Positions 7,619 through 16,589 are shown, counted from the stretch's first letter. The stretch is 64,000 nt of DNA from an uncultured Bacilli bacterium (GCA_934101625.1 CAKORV010000002.1:1-64000), one strand, 5' to 3'. Notes: a model not told the origin generated them from the sequence alone. Numbers and translations are program-made.

Positions 7619-8560
7619 ATGAATAACAAAGTAGTAGTATTAGGTGGTGGTACAGGTTTGTCTGTACTATTATCTGGTTTAAAGAAATTTCCATTAGATA
7701 TAACAGCAATTGTTAGTGTATCTGATAATGGAAGTTCAACTGGAAAATTAAGAGAAGAATTTAATACTCCAGCAGTTGGAGATATAAGAAGAGTGTTAAT
7801 AAGTTTATCAGAAACTGAACCATTAGTGGAAAAGTTGTTTAACTATAGATTTCATACTACAAGTGATTTAAATGGGCATACAGTTGGTAACTTGATTTTA
7901 ACTGCAACTAAAGAAATTACAGGTAACTTAAGTGATGGTATTGAAGCTTTGTCTAAAGTGTTTAATTTAAAAGGTAGAGTTGTACCATTAACTGAAGATA
8001 ATGTAACCTTAATGGCTAAAATGACAGATGGAAGTATAGTAAAAGGAGAAACTGAAATAACTGCATCAGACAAAAAAATCAAAAAGGTATTTTATGAAGA
8101 AACTCCAATTATTACACCACTTGCTATTAAAGAAATAAGAGAAGCTAATATAATAGTGTTAAGTATGGGAAGTATATATACAAGTATCATTCCAAATTTA
8201 ATTAATAAAGAAATTATAGATGCTATTGATAATTCGAATGCAAAAGTAATGTATGTTTGTAATATGATGACGCAACCTGGCGAAACAGATGGATTTAGTG
8301 TTAGTGATCATGTTAAATTATTAAATAGTTATTTAGGTAATAAAAAAATAGATAAAGTGTTAGTTAATAATAAATTAATTGATAAAATGATATTAGATAA
8401 ATATCAAAACGAAGAACAAAAAGATTTAGTAAAAATAGATTATGATAATCTTAAGGATGTAACTTTAATAGAAGATGATTATTTTATTGTTGAAGATTCA
8501 AGAATTAGACACGATGCTTTAAAATTAGCTTTTAGTATATTTAGTGAAATATTCAAATAA
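7619..8560 (+). CDS. yvcK: YvcK/MgfK gluconeogenesis and envelope factor
   Basis: Uridine-diphosphate-sugar-binding protein of the YvcK/CofD-like family, needed in Bacillus for growth on gluconeogenic carbon and for correct cell-wall synthesis. The 313 residues match the usual length of about 317. The N-terminal VVLGGGTGLSVLLSGLKK and VSVSDNGSSTGKLREEF motifs are typical, as is VGDIRRVLISLSE. AAGGGGGA precedes the ATG. In Bacillus the gene sits between rapZ (yvcJ) and whiA. Here it is alone with a VanY-like gene, which keeps it in a cell-wall context. A strong terminator follows immediately. Confidence 0.95.
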   Translation: MNNKVVVLGGGTGLSVLLSGLKKFPLDITAIVSVSDNGSSTGKLREEFNTPAVGDIRRVLISLSETEPLVEKLFNYRFHTTSDLNGHTVGNLILTATKEITGNLSDGIEALSKVFNLKGRVVPLTEDNVTLMAKMTDGSIVKGETEITASDKKIKKVFYEETPIITPLAIKEIREANIIVLSMGSIYTSIIPNLINKEIIDAIDNSNAKVMYVCNMMTQPGETDGFSVSDHVKLLNSYLGNKKIDKVLVNNKLIDKMILDKYQNEEQKDLVKIDYDNLKDVTLIEDDYFIVEDSRIRHDALKLAFSIFSEIFK

Positions 8561-8590
8561 AATCTAGAGAAATAATTTCTAGATTTTTTA
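8560..8590 (+). terminator. Terminator of yvcK
   Basis: AAATCTAGA (8560-8568) pairs perfectly with TCTAGATTT (8578-8586), followed by TTTT. The stem begins on the last base of the stop codon. Confidence 0.85.
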
Positions 8591-8671
8591 AGTATTAATA
8601 ATTTACTATATATATTTTATTTTCTGAATTATAGAAAGAAAGTACCTAAAATGTACCTAAATAACAAATAT

Positions 8672-8697
8672 AAAAAAAAGCCCTTAAATAAGGACTT
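8672..8697 (-). terminator. Terminator of tRNA-Ala
   Basis: On the minus strand AAGTCCTT and AAGGGCTT form an 8-pair stem with an ATTT loop, followed by eight T residues, just downstream of tRNA-Ala. Confidence 0.8.
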
Positions 8698-8708
8698 AAA
8701 TTACTAAT

Positions 8709-8785
8709 TGGTGGAGAATGTGGGACTTGAACCCGCGACCTCCTGCGTGCAAGGCAGATGCTCTAGCCAACTGAGCTAATTCCCC
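8709..8785 (-). tRNA. tRNA-Ala (TGC)
   Basis: On the minus strand the acceptor stem GGGGAAT pairs with ATTCTCC. The anticodon loop CTTGCAC gives TGC, the D arm is TAGCTCAGTTGGC, and the T arm holds GGTTCAAGTCC. The discriminator A is followed by an encoded CCA (8709-8711). Confidence 0.97.
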
Positions 8786-8818
8786 AACGGTAGGCACTTG
8801 ATTAAATCAAGCATAGAA

Positions 8819-8848
8819 AGTGTATCATAAAATTGATACTTAAGTCAA
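8819..8848 (-). promoter_or_regulatory. Promoter of tRNA-Ala
   Basis: On the minus strand TTGACT (8843-8848) is followed after 18 bases by TACACT (8819-8824), about 34 bases before the tRNA. The transcribed leader includes a perfect CTTGATT/AATCAAG inverted repeat (8797-8811). The -35 matches the other two tRNA promoters in the window. Confidence 0.55.
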
Positions 8849-8927
8849 GACATTTTTCGTAAATTTTTATAAAATGTTGAAAAAAATGGTTATTCATAGT
8901 AAAATTTTGTTAGAAAAGGTGATGAAT

Positions 8928-9326
8928 GTGGAAAATAAAATTATAAATATTGAAATAGATGAGGATGGAAATTTATTTATACCTAGTGAATTAAGAAAAC
9001 AAATAAAGCCTAATATGTTATTAACTTGTATTAGCAGTAATTCATTGTTAATTATTACTAAAGATAGTTTAAATCATTTATGTAGTAATATACCTAGAAA
9101 AGAACAAATAAATAGATTAAGAGTTCTTAAAGCTAATTCTACTGAGTTTGTTATGAATGAAAATTTTATTGTTAATATTCCTGATTATATATTGGATAGA
9201 ATTAATTTTAGAAAAGGTGGTATTGTTTTCAGTAAGCAAAATAGTGATAGTTTTCAAATTATAGATTCTAAATTATTTAGAGAAAATGAAGATAGAGTGG
9301 AAGAGACATATGGAAAACAAATTTAG
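8928..9326 (+). CDS. MraZ-like double AbrB-fold protein
   Basis: About 132 residues with two SpoVT/AbrB-type beta repeats arranged as in the cell-division regulator MraZ: EIDEDGNLFIPSELRKQI near the N-terminus and VMNENFIVNIPDYILDRI near the middle. MraZ binds DNA through DxxxR in each repeat. Here the first reads DEDGN and the second has neither residue, so DNA binding may be altered or lost. It is not followed by rsmH/ftsL as mraZ normally is. The GTG at 8928 was chosen because AAAAGG lies 8 bases before it; ATG codons at 8874, 8886 and 8922 lack a properly spaced site. The 3' end overlaps the next gene by 17 bases, indicating coupled translation. Confidence 0.55.
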   Translation: MENKIINIEIDEDGNLFIPSELRKQIKPNMLLTCISSNSLLIITKDSLNHLCSNIPRKEQINRLRVLKANSTEFVMNENFIVNIPDYILDRINFRKGGIVFSKQNSDSFQIIDSKLFRENEDRVEETYGKQI

Positions 9327-9828
9327 GTTAGAACTATTAAATAAAAATAAAGAATTTCAAAATATATTTAATGATCTTTTAGGACAAAAAGATATATTTG
9401 AATTTGATGATAACTTGTATAATTTTATATTGAGAGATAGATCATCTATTTGGATAAATAATGAACCATATGCATTTAAAGATTTATTTCATTTAAACTT
9501 GAATGAAGGTAGATGTAAAAGATGTGTTTTTGAATTGTTGTTTCTTTTAGATAAATTTGGAATTTATAGTGAAGCCGTGGAATGCGTTAACAATTATTTC
9601 AAGGGAACTACTGGTTCTAGTTATGGTGGACATTGGTATTTGGAATTATATTACAATAATGATATATTTTTAATTGATACTTCATTAATTATTGTAGGTA
9701 AAAAAGATTCTTTTGAAAAGTTAGGACATAAAATTATAAGAAAACTTGATATAGATACTATATTTAAAGAAAATAATGAGTTAATAGATTATTATGATAA
9801 TATGATAATTAATAAATCTAATTTATAA
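9310..9828 (+). CDS. Transglutaminase-like cysteine protein
   Basis: A 172-residue soluble protein that I read as a minimal transglutaminase-like fold. EGRCKRCVFELLFLLDKFGI (from residue 67) has the GxC...LL...GI spacing of the catalytic-cysteine helix, with Cys69 15 residues before Gly84. GGHWYLELYYNNDIFLIDTS then supplies His108 and Asp123 in the order and spacing expected of a Cys-His-Asp triad. The ATG at 9310 is preceded by GGAAGAG; an upstream ATG at 9286 lacks a site. It overlaps the MraZ-like gene, so they probably form a unit. It could be a protease, amidase or inactive relative. The assignment rests on motif spacing only. Confidence 0.5.
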   Translation: MENKFRLELLNKNKEFQNIFNDLLGQKDIFEFDDNLYNFILRDRSSIWINNEPYAFKDLFHLNLNEGRCKRCVFELLFLLDKFGIYSEAVECVNNYFKGTTGSSYGGHWYLELYYNNDIFLIDTSLIIVGKKDSFEKLGHKIIRKLDIDTIFKENNELIDYYDNMIINKSNL

Positions 9829-10126
9829 TATCAACTTTTATGAGGTTTTTAAAATATATTCTTATGCTATTTATAAGGATATATTTTTCTATTGTGTTTA
9901 TATTTCTAATATTACCATTAATATATTTGAGTTCTCCTTTATCAAAGTATTTAACTTTTATTTCTTTATTTTCTTTTATAGCAACTTTAAGTAAATTATC
10001 TATTTCAGAAATCCTATCTTCCATAATAATTGGTTTTTCAACCTTATTTCTAATCATTATAATTTCATTTATATCTCTATTATTTAATAAAGTATTAAAA
10101 GGTTTCCATTTAATCATACCTCGCAT
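9818..10126 (-). CDS. YolD-like protein
   Basis: The 102-residue product starts MRGMIKWKPFNTL, close to the RGxxKWxPF signature that opens YolD-family proteins, which occur next to UvrX/UmuC-type Y-family polymerases and are thought to assist or restrain them. The C-terminal half is a small beta-rich domain (KVKYFDKGELKYINGNI). AAGGTGAT precedes the ATG, and the gene starts 10 bases after the polymerase stop on the same strand, so the two form an operon. Its 3' end overlaps the converging transglutaminase-like gene by 11 bases. The similarly long plus-strand frame over the same bases has no ribosome binding site. Confidence 0.85.
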   Translation of the reverse strand: MRGMIKWKPFNTLLNNRDINEIIMIRNKVEKPIIMEDRISEIDNLLKVAIKENKEIKVKYFDKGELKYINGNIRNINTIEKYILINSIRIYFKNLIKVDIIN

Positions 10127-10135
10127 AATATCACC

Positions 10136-11386
10136 TTACTTACTATGACCACCTAAAGTATTATTTCTTTTTTTAATAGTGCTGTAATCATATAAACTAT
10201 TTGCTTTAAGTATAGAGTTTTCTCCAAATTTACTTGTTACTAGATCTATTACTTTATTTAATTTATCATCTTTTTGATTTTCTTCATTGGTTTCAAATAA
10301 ATTTAATTGTTTATAATTATTATTCTCAATTTTACCTAAAGATATACTTACTTTTCTAATAGGTAAATCTTCTACATAATTATTAAAAATACTCATACAT
10401 ACTTCTAGTATTCTTTCTTCATTATCTGTTGATTCACTAAGTTTGCATGAATGATAAAACCCACCACCAATACTCCTAGAATATCCAATTCCAAATCCAA
10501 CAACACCACATACCTTTTTATTTAATCTTAATCTTTTAGTAACTTTACTAACCATTTCTCTAATTATTAATGTAACATTAAGTGTGGTATAATCTTTATA
10601 TAAAATTTGACTTAATCCATAACTTTTATTTTTAACTATATAATTTTGAGTTTTAATATTACTATAATCAATTCCATTTGCATGTTCCCAAAGTTCTTCA
10701 CCAAGTATTCCAAATCTTTTTTTATAGAAAGTTTTAGGATATTTATTTATATCACCAACTTTTTTAATACCTAAATCATTTAATTTTTTCATAGTTTTAC
10801 TACCAATTCCCCACATTTCATCAAGTGGCTCAATATTCCAAAGTTTAGTTTTAATATCATCATACGTCCATTTTGCAATGAAGTCAGGAGAATGTTTACT
10901 TTCAATATCAAGAGCAACTTTTGCTAAAAGTAAATTAGGGCCAATTCCACAAGTTGAAGTAAGTCCTGTTCTTTTAGTAATCTCATTCATAATAGTTTTT
11001 GCTAGAGTAACATCATCCATTTTATATAGTTTTAAGTAGTCTGTTACATCTAAAAATGACTCATCAATTGAATAAACATGCATATCTTCTTTACTTACAA
11101 AATCTAAAAATGTATTAATAACTTCTTTACTTTTTTGAACATATAAATTCATTCTTGGTTTAGCAGTTATATATTTAATATTTTTAGGAATTTCAAAAAC
11201 TCTTCCACGACTAGGAACACCAAGAGACTTCATATAAGGAGTAACTGCTAGTGTAATCGCACCACCTTTTCTAGATGGGTCTGCTACAATGAGTGGAGTG
11301 GTAAATGGATTTAACCTTCTATCAACACATTCTACTGATGCAAAAAAACTTTTTAGGTCTATACATAAAATATTTCTTTCTTCCAT
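10136..11386 (-). CDS. Y-family DNA polymerase, UvrX/UmuC-like
   Basis: A 416-residue translesion polymerase. The N-terminus ILCIDLKSFFASVEC carries the catalytic Asp and steric-gate region. The palm has YSIDESFLDVTDY with the second acidic pair. The helix-hairpin-helix region (MWGIGSKTMKKLNDLGI) and a little-finger domain follow. The C-terminal tail (NLFETNEENQKDDK) resembles a beta-clamp-binding QLNLF element: KQLNLF is present. UvrX type is favoured over DinB because of its partner YolD. The start was moved from 11419 to the ATG at 11386, which follows AAGGAGATGAG. No convincing LexA box was found upstream, so SOS control is unproven. Confidence 0.93.
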   Translation of the reverse strand: MEERNILCIDLKSFFASVECVDRRLNPFTTPLIVADPSRKGGAITLAVTPYMKSLGVPSRGRVFEIPKNIKYITAKPRMNLYVQKSKEVINTFLDFVSKEDMHVYSIDESFLDVTDYLKLYKMDDVTLAKTIMNEITKRTGLTSTCGIGPNLLLAKVALDIESKHSPDFIAKWTYDDIKTKLWNIEPLDEMWGIGSKTMKKLNDLGIKKVGDINKYPKTFYKKRFGILGEELWEHANGIDYSNIKTQNYIVKNKSYGLSQILYKDYTTLNVTLIIREMVSKVTKRLRLNKKVCGVVGFGIGYSRSIGGGFYHSCKLSESTDNEERILEVCMSIFNNYVEDLPIRKVSISLGKIENNNYKQLNLFETNEENQKDDKLNKVIDLVTSKFGENSILKANSLYDYSTIKKRNNTLGGHSK

Positions 11387-11708
11387 AATATACTCATCTC
11401 CTTGAAATAAGAATAACATATTTTTGTTCGCGTTTCAATGATTGCAATAATAAATTTATAGGAAAAATATGGAAAAAGTGTTTGACAAACATAAGTACTT
11501 ATGATAAAGTGTATGTAAGGAAAATCTGAAGTAATTCAAAATAAGTAGAATTTTATATAAATGTTAAATAGTGTAAATGATTTGTAAAATGATATTTAAA
11601 TATTCTAAACAATGATATAATTAAGTCACGGAAGAATATACATAAAGCAACTTAAATTATATATAATGATAATAGTTTATGTGTTATTCTTAATATGGAG
11701 GAAGAAAA
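11387..11708. other. Intergenic region between the divergent polymerase and ABC genes
   Basis: This 322-base stretch holds no gene that I can support. It contains the palindromic promoter at 11482-11510, directed rightward, and then about 190 bases of very AT-rich sequence with a weak second -10-like TATAAT at 11616-11621. AGGAGGAAG lies just before the ABC gene at 11709. The long leader could carry regulation, but no recognisable riboswitch or attenuator was seen. Confidence 0.6.
11482..11510 (+). promoter_or_regulatory. Promoter with an embedded perfect palindrome (putative operator)
   Basis: TTGACA (11482-11487) is a consensus -35, followed after 17 bases by TAAAGT (11505-11510). The spacer contains the perfect 14-base palindrome CATAAGTACTTATG (11490-11503). 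A dimeric repressor bound there would block RNA polymerase directly. No regulator gene lies beside it in this window. Confidence 0.7.
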
Positions 11709-13913
11709 ATGATTAAGTTAGATAAGGTAAGTAAGTATTATTATTCTAATGGTATGGTGAGTTCTGGAATCTCTAAAGTTTCTTTGGAATTTAATATGGG
11801 TGAATTTATTGCGATTACTGGTGCTTCAGGAAGTGGTAAATCAACATTATTAAATGTAATAAGTGGTCTTGATACTTATGAAGATGGAGAAATGTATATT
11901 AATGGAAAAGAGACTAGTCATTATACAGAAAGAGAATATGAAGATTATAGAAGAAATTATATAGGTAATATATTTCAAAACTTTAATCTTATTAATAGTT
12001 ATACTGTTTATCAAAATGTTGAATTGGTTCTTTTATTAAATGGATATAAAAGAAGAGAGGTTAAATCTAGAATATTAGATATTTTAAAGAAAGTTGGACT
12101 TTATAAGTATAGACATACTAAAGTATCTAAATTAAGTGGTGGTATGAAACAACGTGTTGCGATTGCGAGATGTTTGGCAAAAGATACACCTATAATAATT
12201 GCTGATGAACCTACTGGTAATTTGGATTCTAGGTCTGCAGAAAGTATTATTAAATTACTAAGTGAAATAAGTGAATATAAATTAGTAATAATTGTAACAC
12301 ATAACTACGACCAAGTAAGCGAGTATGTTACAAGAAAAATTACTATGCATGATGGAAGAGTAATTGAAGATAATAAAATAAAGGATTATAAAAAAGTAGA
12401 TAATTTTAATTTAAGTACTAATAAAGATGCTAAGATAATATCAAAATTAAGACTTGGTATTAGAAATACATTTAATATATTACCAAAGTTCTTATTACTT
12501 AGTTTTGTGTATTTGTTTATTATTTTTGCAATTAGTATGACATATGCTTCTTTTCAAAAAGGTGAATATGAGTCAAGTATAAGTGGAAGTAATGCATTTT
12601 TTAATACTAAAGATTTAGAGAAAAGAATTATTATTAGGAAGTTAGATGGAACAAATATAACTGATGAAGAATATGAAAGTATTTCTCATATTAATAATGT
12701 AGATTATATTGTTAGAGATGATTTAGTTTTAGATAATCAAATAGATATTTATGATAATGATGTTTATTTATATGGATATGCTAATGAGGCTTCTAAGTTT
12801 AAAGGTAAAGTTGATTTAGGAAGAAATATTGAAAATGATAACGAGATAATAGTTAGTGGTAGTAAGAATAGTTGGTATTTGAGTGATGGAGATAAAATAT
12901 TAGACAAAGAACTTAATATTGAAGGAATATATAATAGTGATGGAAGTGAGTATAAAGTAAAGATTGTAGGTATTTCTTATGATGAGTCTAGAGAATATGA
13001 GTTAGATTTTTATATGAGTAGTACATTAATAAATAAATTTAATAAAACTTTGATTAATAGATTTAGTAAGATGTCATTTTTATTTAATGATAAGTTAGTT
13101 AATTATGATTATGTGTCTAGTGATATGTTAGTATCTAGTGATAAAGTACCTGAAGGAACAGCGTTTATTAGTGAAAATGATAGTTATAATTGTAAGAAGG
13201 GTAATTGTAAAAAAACTAATTTAGAAGTATCTTTAACAAATCAAAAATTTACTAATAAAATAGATTTAACTATTACTAATGAATATAATAAGAGTAATAT
13301 TAAGAGATTATTAGGTATAGATTATAATGATGAGCATTCTAATTCTATTTATGTAAATCAAGCAGATTATGATAAGTTATATGATATGAACAGTTATCAA
13401 TCTAGTGTGTTTATTAAAGATTATAAAGAAAAAGATAGTGTTATTAATACATTAAAAGATATGGGATTTGATACTTTCTATCTTAAAGATGGTTTATATA
13501 TATCTACAATGGTAGGTGTTCTTAGAATAGCAAAATTATTAGTTATGGTTGCTTTGATAGTAGTTTTATTCTTTATAAGTTATTTTGTAATTAAGTTAAT
13601 ACTTAAATCTAGAAATATTTACTTTAGTATTATAAGAATGCTTGGTAGTAGTATTAGAACAACAAAAAGATTATTAGATATAGAATTATTAACAATTACT
13701 AATTTAATGTATTTGATTTATATTACTTTCTTAGAATTAGTTAAGCATAATGTTATAGCTAGTGGTATGAAAGATACCTTGAGTTATTTAGGATTAAAGG
13801 AAAATATAATAATTTATGTTATTTTAATAGTTATGACATTCTTATTAAGTACTAAATATGCTAGAAAGATATTTACTAATAGTTCTATGAGTGTTTATAG
13901 GAGTGAGGTGTAA
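11709..13913 (+). CDS. ABC transporter, ATPase-permease fusion (MacB/FtsX-like), first of two
   Basis: A 734-residue fusion of a nucleotide-binding domain (about residues 1-220) with a permease. Walker A is GASGSGKST, the signature is LSGGMKQRV and Walker B is IIIADEPTGNLD. A first membrane helix (FLLLSFVYLFIIFAISM, near residue 262) leads into a large extracytoplasmic domain, then three C-terminal helices beginning LLVMVALIVVLFFISYF. This is the MacB/LolCDE mechanotransmission layout, but with the ATPase at the N-terminus. Proteins of this type move peptides, lipids or antibiotics rather than small nutrients. An AGGAGGAAG site precedes the ATG, and the second, similar half follows one base after the stop, so a heterodimer is likely. 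Confidence 0.9.
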   Translation: MIKLDKVSKYYYSNGMVSSGISKVSLEFNMGEFIAITGASGSGKSTLLNVISGLDTYEDGEMYINGKETSHYTEREYEDYRRNYIGNIFQNFNLINSYTVYQNVELVLLLNGYKRREVKSRILDILKKVGLYKYRHTKVSKLSGGMKQRVAIARCLAKDTPIIIADEPTGNLDSRSAESIIKLLSEISEYKLVIIVTHNYDQVSEYVTRKITMHDGRVIEDNKIKDYKKVDNFNLSTNKDAKIISKLRLGIRNTFNILPKFLLLSFVYLFIIFAISMTYASFQKGEYESSISGSNAFFNTKDLEKRIIIRKLDGTNITDEEYESISHINNVDYIVRDDLVLDNQIDIYDNDVYLYGYANEASKFKGKVDLGRNIENDNEIIVSGSKNSWYLSDGDKILDKELNIEGIYNSDGSEYKVKIVGISYDESREYELDFYMSSTLINKFNKTLINRFSKMSFLFNDKLVNYDYVSSDMLVSSDKVPEGTAFISENDSYNCKKGNCKKTNLEVSLTNQKFTNKIDLTITNEYNKSNIKRLLGIDYNDEHSNSIYVNQADYDKLYDMNSYQSSVFIKDYKEKDSVINTLKDMGFDTFYLKDGLYISTMVGVLRIAKLLVMVALIVVLFFISYFVIKLILKSRNIYFSIIRMLGSSIRTTKRLLDIELLTITNLMYLIYITFLELVKHNVIASGMKDTLSYLGLKENIIIYVILIVMTFLLSTKYARKIFTNSSMSVYRSEV

Positions 13914-13914
13914 T

Positions 13915-16329
13915 ATGATTAAGTTAATTAATGTTAATAAGTATTTTAATAGACATAGAAAAAGTGAAATACATGTTATAGATAATACTTCTTTAGAGTT
14001 ACCTGACAATGGATTAGTTACATTTTTAGGTGAAAGTGGATGTGGTAAAACTACTCTTTTAAACGCTATAGGTGGTTTAGATAAAGTTAATAAAGGTAAA
14101 ATAATTATTGATGGAGAAAAGATAACTGGTAGAAGTATAAATAAAGTTGATAAGATAAGAAGTTTAAAGATAGGTTACATATTTCAAGATTATAATCTTA
14201 TAGATAATATGACTGTTTTTGATAATGTTGCTTTAGCACTTAAAATGAATGGTTTAAAAGATAAAACTGAAATAGAAAAAAGAGTTAATTATGTTTTAGA
14301 ACGTGTTGGAATGTATAGATATAGAAAAAGACTTGCTAATATGCTTAGTGGAGGAGAAAGACAAAGAGTTGGAATTGCAAGGGCTATTGTTAAGAATCCT
14401 AAGATTATTATCGCAGATGAACCTACTGGTAATTTGGATAGTAAGAATACTTTAGAAATAATGAATATAATTAAATCAATTTCTAGGGAAAGATTAGTAA
14501 TTTTAGTAACACATGAAAAAGATATTGCTGAATTTTATTCAGATAGAATATTGCATATACAAGATGGTAAAGTTATTAGTGATGAAAAAAATGAGGTTCC
14601 AAGTGATTTAGATTATAGATTAGATGGTAAGATTTATTTAAAAGATATTAAAAATAAAGAAACTGTTAATAAAGACAATTTAAAGATAAATTATTATAAT
14701 GATAATAATGAAAAAATTGAATTAGATATTGTTCTTAAGAATGGTAATATTTATATAAATAGTAAGACTAATGAAAAGGTTGAAGTTCTTAATAATGAAT
14801 CTACTGTTGAATTTGTGAATGAGCATTATAAAAAGATAGATAAAAGTATATATGAAAATTATAAATTTGATTTAGATAGTGTAAGTGATAAAAATTATAA
14901 AGTTAGATACTCAAGTATATATAATCCAATTACTTCTTTAGTTACAGGTATAAAGAAAGTATTGAATTATAAAGCTGTGAAAAAAGTGTTATTGTTTGGT
15001 TTTGTATTGAGTGCGATGTTTATAACATTTAGTGTATCAAGTATACTTGCTTCATTAAAAGTGGATGAAAAGAACTTTTTAAAATATAATAAAAATTATT
15101 TATTAGTTAATGATAAACAGGTGTCTTTAGATGATTTTGTTAAGTATAGTGATAACGAAGATATAAAGTATGTTATACCAGGAGAATCTATTGTGACATT
15201 TATATTGAGGTTTAATAAATATTATCAAACTTTTAATAGTAGTGTTAGTTTAACTGGATCTATGACTGATAAAAGTTATTTAAGTGAAAATAATATTATA
15301 TATGGTAGAAGTATTAGTGAATCTAATGAAATAATTGTTGATAAATTTATTATAGATAAAGTAATAAATGAAGACTATAATGCTAAAATGGCTGGATATG
15401 GTAAAGCAATAGATTACATTAATCAAGTTGTTAGTTTAGGTGGTGTTAAAGATTATACTATAGTAGGTATATCTGATACTGGAGAGCCAAATATTTATGT
15501 TAGTGATAGTGAATTTTATACAATTATAGATAATAGCAAAGAAGATTTATATTCATATGATGATGGAAGTACTATTGTTGATTATAATTTAGTAAGTGAT
15601 TTTACTTTGGTTAAAGGTAGAATGCCAGAGAATGCTTATGAAGTAATAATTAATAATGATTTAAGTGATACTTATAAATTAAATAAAACAATAGATACAA
15701 AAATTAATGATACTAAACTTACTGTTGTTGGTTATTACACAAGTTTAAGTAATATTAATAAGTATTTAGTTGGACCAGAAACAATAAGAATAAAGGTTAT
15801 AACTTCTACAAGTAATGTGAGTGTTTATACTGAAAATAAAGAGGCAGTAACAAAATATTTTAAAGACAATGATATAAATGTTGAAGATTCTTATAAGAAA
15901 AGTAAAGATGTTTATATGTCTGATATTAGAGATAGTTTGAATAGTAAGTTATTATTTAGTGGAATTATTTTAGTTGTTTCGTTAGTGGAAATTTTCTTGA
16001 TGATTAGAAGTAGTTTCTTATCTCGTGTTAGAGAAGTTGGTATTTTAAGAGCTATTGGATTTAAAAGAAGAGATATTTATAAGATGTTTGGTGGAGAAAT
16101 ACTTGCGATTACATTGCTTGCTAGTACACCTGGATATTTAATAATGAGTTATATATTGTATCAATTAGCAAAGATGCCTTATGTAAGTAGTTATATTGAA
16201 TTTAGTCCAATTATGTTGATTGTAAGTTATGTTTTAATATTAATGTTTAATTTAGTATTTGGATTAATACCGGTTTATAGAACGATTAGTAAAAGACCAG
16301 CAAGAATATTAAGTAGAAATGATGCATAA
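13915..16329 (+). CDS. ABC transporter, ATPase-permease fusion (MacB/FtsX-like), second of two
   Basis: An 804-residue homologue of the preceding protein, with Walker A GESGCGKTT, signature LSGGERQRV and Walker B IIIADEPTGNLDS in the first ~220 residues. A poorly conserved linker is followed by a membrane helix (VLLFGFVLSAMFITFSVSS), a large extracytoplasmic domain and a C-terminal FtsX domain. The FtsX part contains REVGILRAIGFKRRDIYKMF, the typical loop after the second helix. The ATG at 13915 follows GGAGTGAGGTG; an in-frame ATG at 13891 inside the previous gene is less likely. With its neighbour it should form one exporter under the palindrome-bearing promoter. Substrate unknown; antimicrobial-peptide or envelope-lipid handling is plausible. 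Confidence 0.9.
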   Translation: MIKLINVNKYFNRHRKSEIHVIDNTSLELPDNGLVTFLGESGCGKTTLLNAIGGLDKVNKGKIIIDGEKITGRSINKVDKIRSLKIGYIFQDYNLIDNMTVFDNVALALKMNGLKDKTEIEKRVNYVLERVGMYRYRKRLANMLSGGERQRVGIARAIVKNPKIIIADEPTGNLDSKNTLEIMNIIKSISRERLVILVTHEKDIAEFYSDRILHIQDGKVISDEKNEVPSDLDYRLDGKIYLKDIKNKETVNKDNLKINYYNDNNEKIELDIVLKNGNIYINSKTNEKVEVLNNESTVEFVNEHYKKIDKSIYENYKFDLDSVSDKNYKVRYSSIYNPITSLVTGIKKVLNYKAVKKVLLFGFVLSAMFITFSVSSILASLKVDEKNFLKYNKNYLLVNDKQVSLDDFVKYSDNEDIKYVIPGESIVTFILRFNKYYQTFNSSVSLTGSMTDKSYLSENNIIYGRSISESNEIIVDKFIIDKVINEDYNAKMAGYGKAIDYINQVVSLGGVKDYTIVGISDTGEPNIYVSDSEFYTIIDNSKEDLYSYDDGSTIVDYNLVSDFTLVKGRMPENAYEVIINNDLSDTYKLNKTIDTKINDTKLTVVGYYTSLSNINKYLVGPETIRIKVITSTSNVSVYTENKEAVTKYFKDNDINVEDSYKKSKDVYMSDIRDSLNSKLLFSGIILVVSLVEIFLMIRSSFLSRVREVGILRAIGFKRRDIYKMFGGEILAITLLASTPGYLIMSYILYQLAKMPYVSSYIEFSPIMLIVSYVLILMFNLVFGLIPVYRTISKRPARILSRNDA

Positions 16330-16344
16330 TCATTTCTATTTTTT
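16315..16344 (+). terminator. Terminator of the ABC operon
   Basis: AGAAATGAT (16315-16323) pairs with ATCATTTCT (16329-16337) around a GCATA loop, followed by ATTTTTT. The left arm is inside the coding end. Confidence 0.8.
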
Positions 16345-16438
16345 ACATAATAGCGAGTTATTGACCATTTTTAGGGGTATATATGCCATTTTTGGGCGAT
16401 AACTTATTTTTCTTTGTATAAAAATGTTTGTCTAAGTG

Positions 16439-16467
16439 TTGACTTTTAATTCAAAATAGGGTATCAT
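16439..16467 (+). promoter_or_regulatory. Promoter of tRNA-Ser
   Basis: TTGACT (16439-16444) and TATCAT (16462-16467) are 17 bases apart, 20 bases before the tRNA, identical in both hexamers to the tRNA-Met promoter. Confidence 0.75.
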
Positions 16468-16487
16468 TTAGAAGTAATCAGGCAAAT

Positions 16488-16578
16488 GGAGTGATACTCA
16501 AGTGGTTGAAGAGGCGCCCCTGCTAAGGGTGTAGATCGGGAAACTGGTGCGAGAGTTCAAATCTCTCTCACTCCGCCA
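16488..16578 (+). tRNA. tRNA-Ser (GCT)
   Basis: A long-variable-arm tRNA. The acceptor stem GGAGTGA pairs with TCACTCC, and the anticodon stem/loop CCCCTGCTAAGGG gives GCT. The variable arm lies around TAGATCGGGAAACTGGTGC and the T loop is GTTCAAAT. Discriminator G is followed by an encoded CCA. It reads AGC/AGT serine codons. Confidence 0.97.
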
Positions 16579-16589
16579 ATTATAATATT

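Noticed and set aside
9840..10148. Open frame of 102 codons on the plus strand with strongly hydrophobic product
   Set aside because: It lies opposite the YolD-like gene, which has a good ribosome binding site, a family signature and operon context. The plus-strand frame has no ribosome binding site.
11409..11436. LexA (SOS) box upstream of the Y-family polymerase
   Set aside because: A CGAAC half-site and a GTTA are present on the minus strand, but the spacing is 8 instead of 4 and the second half does not match.
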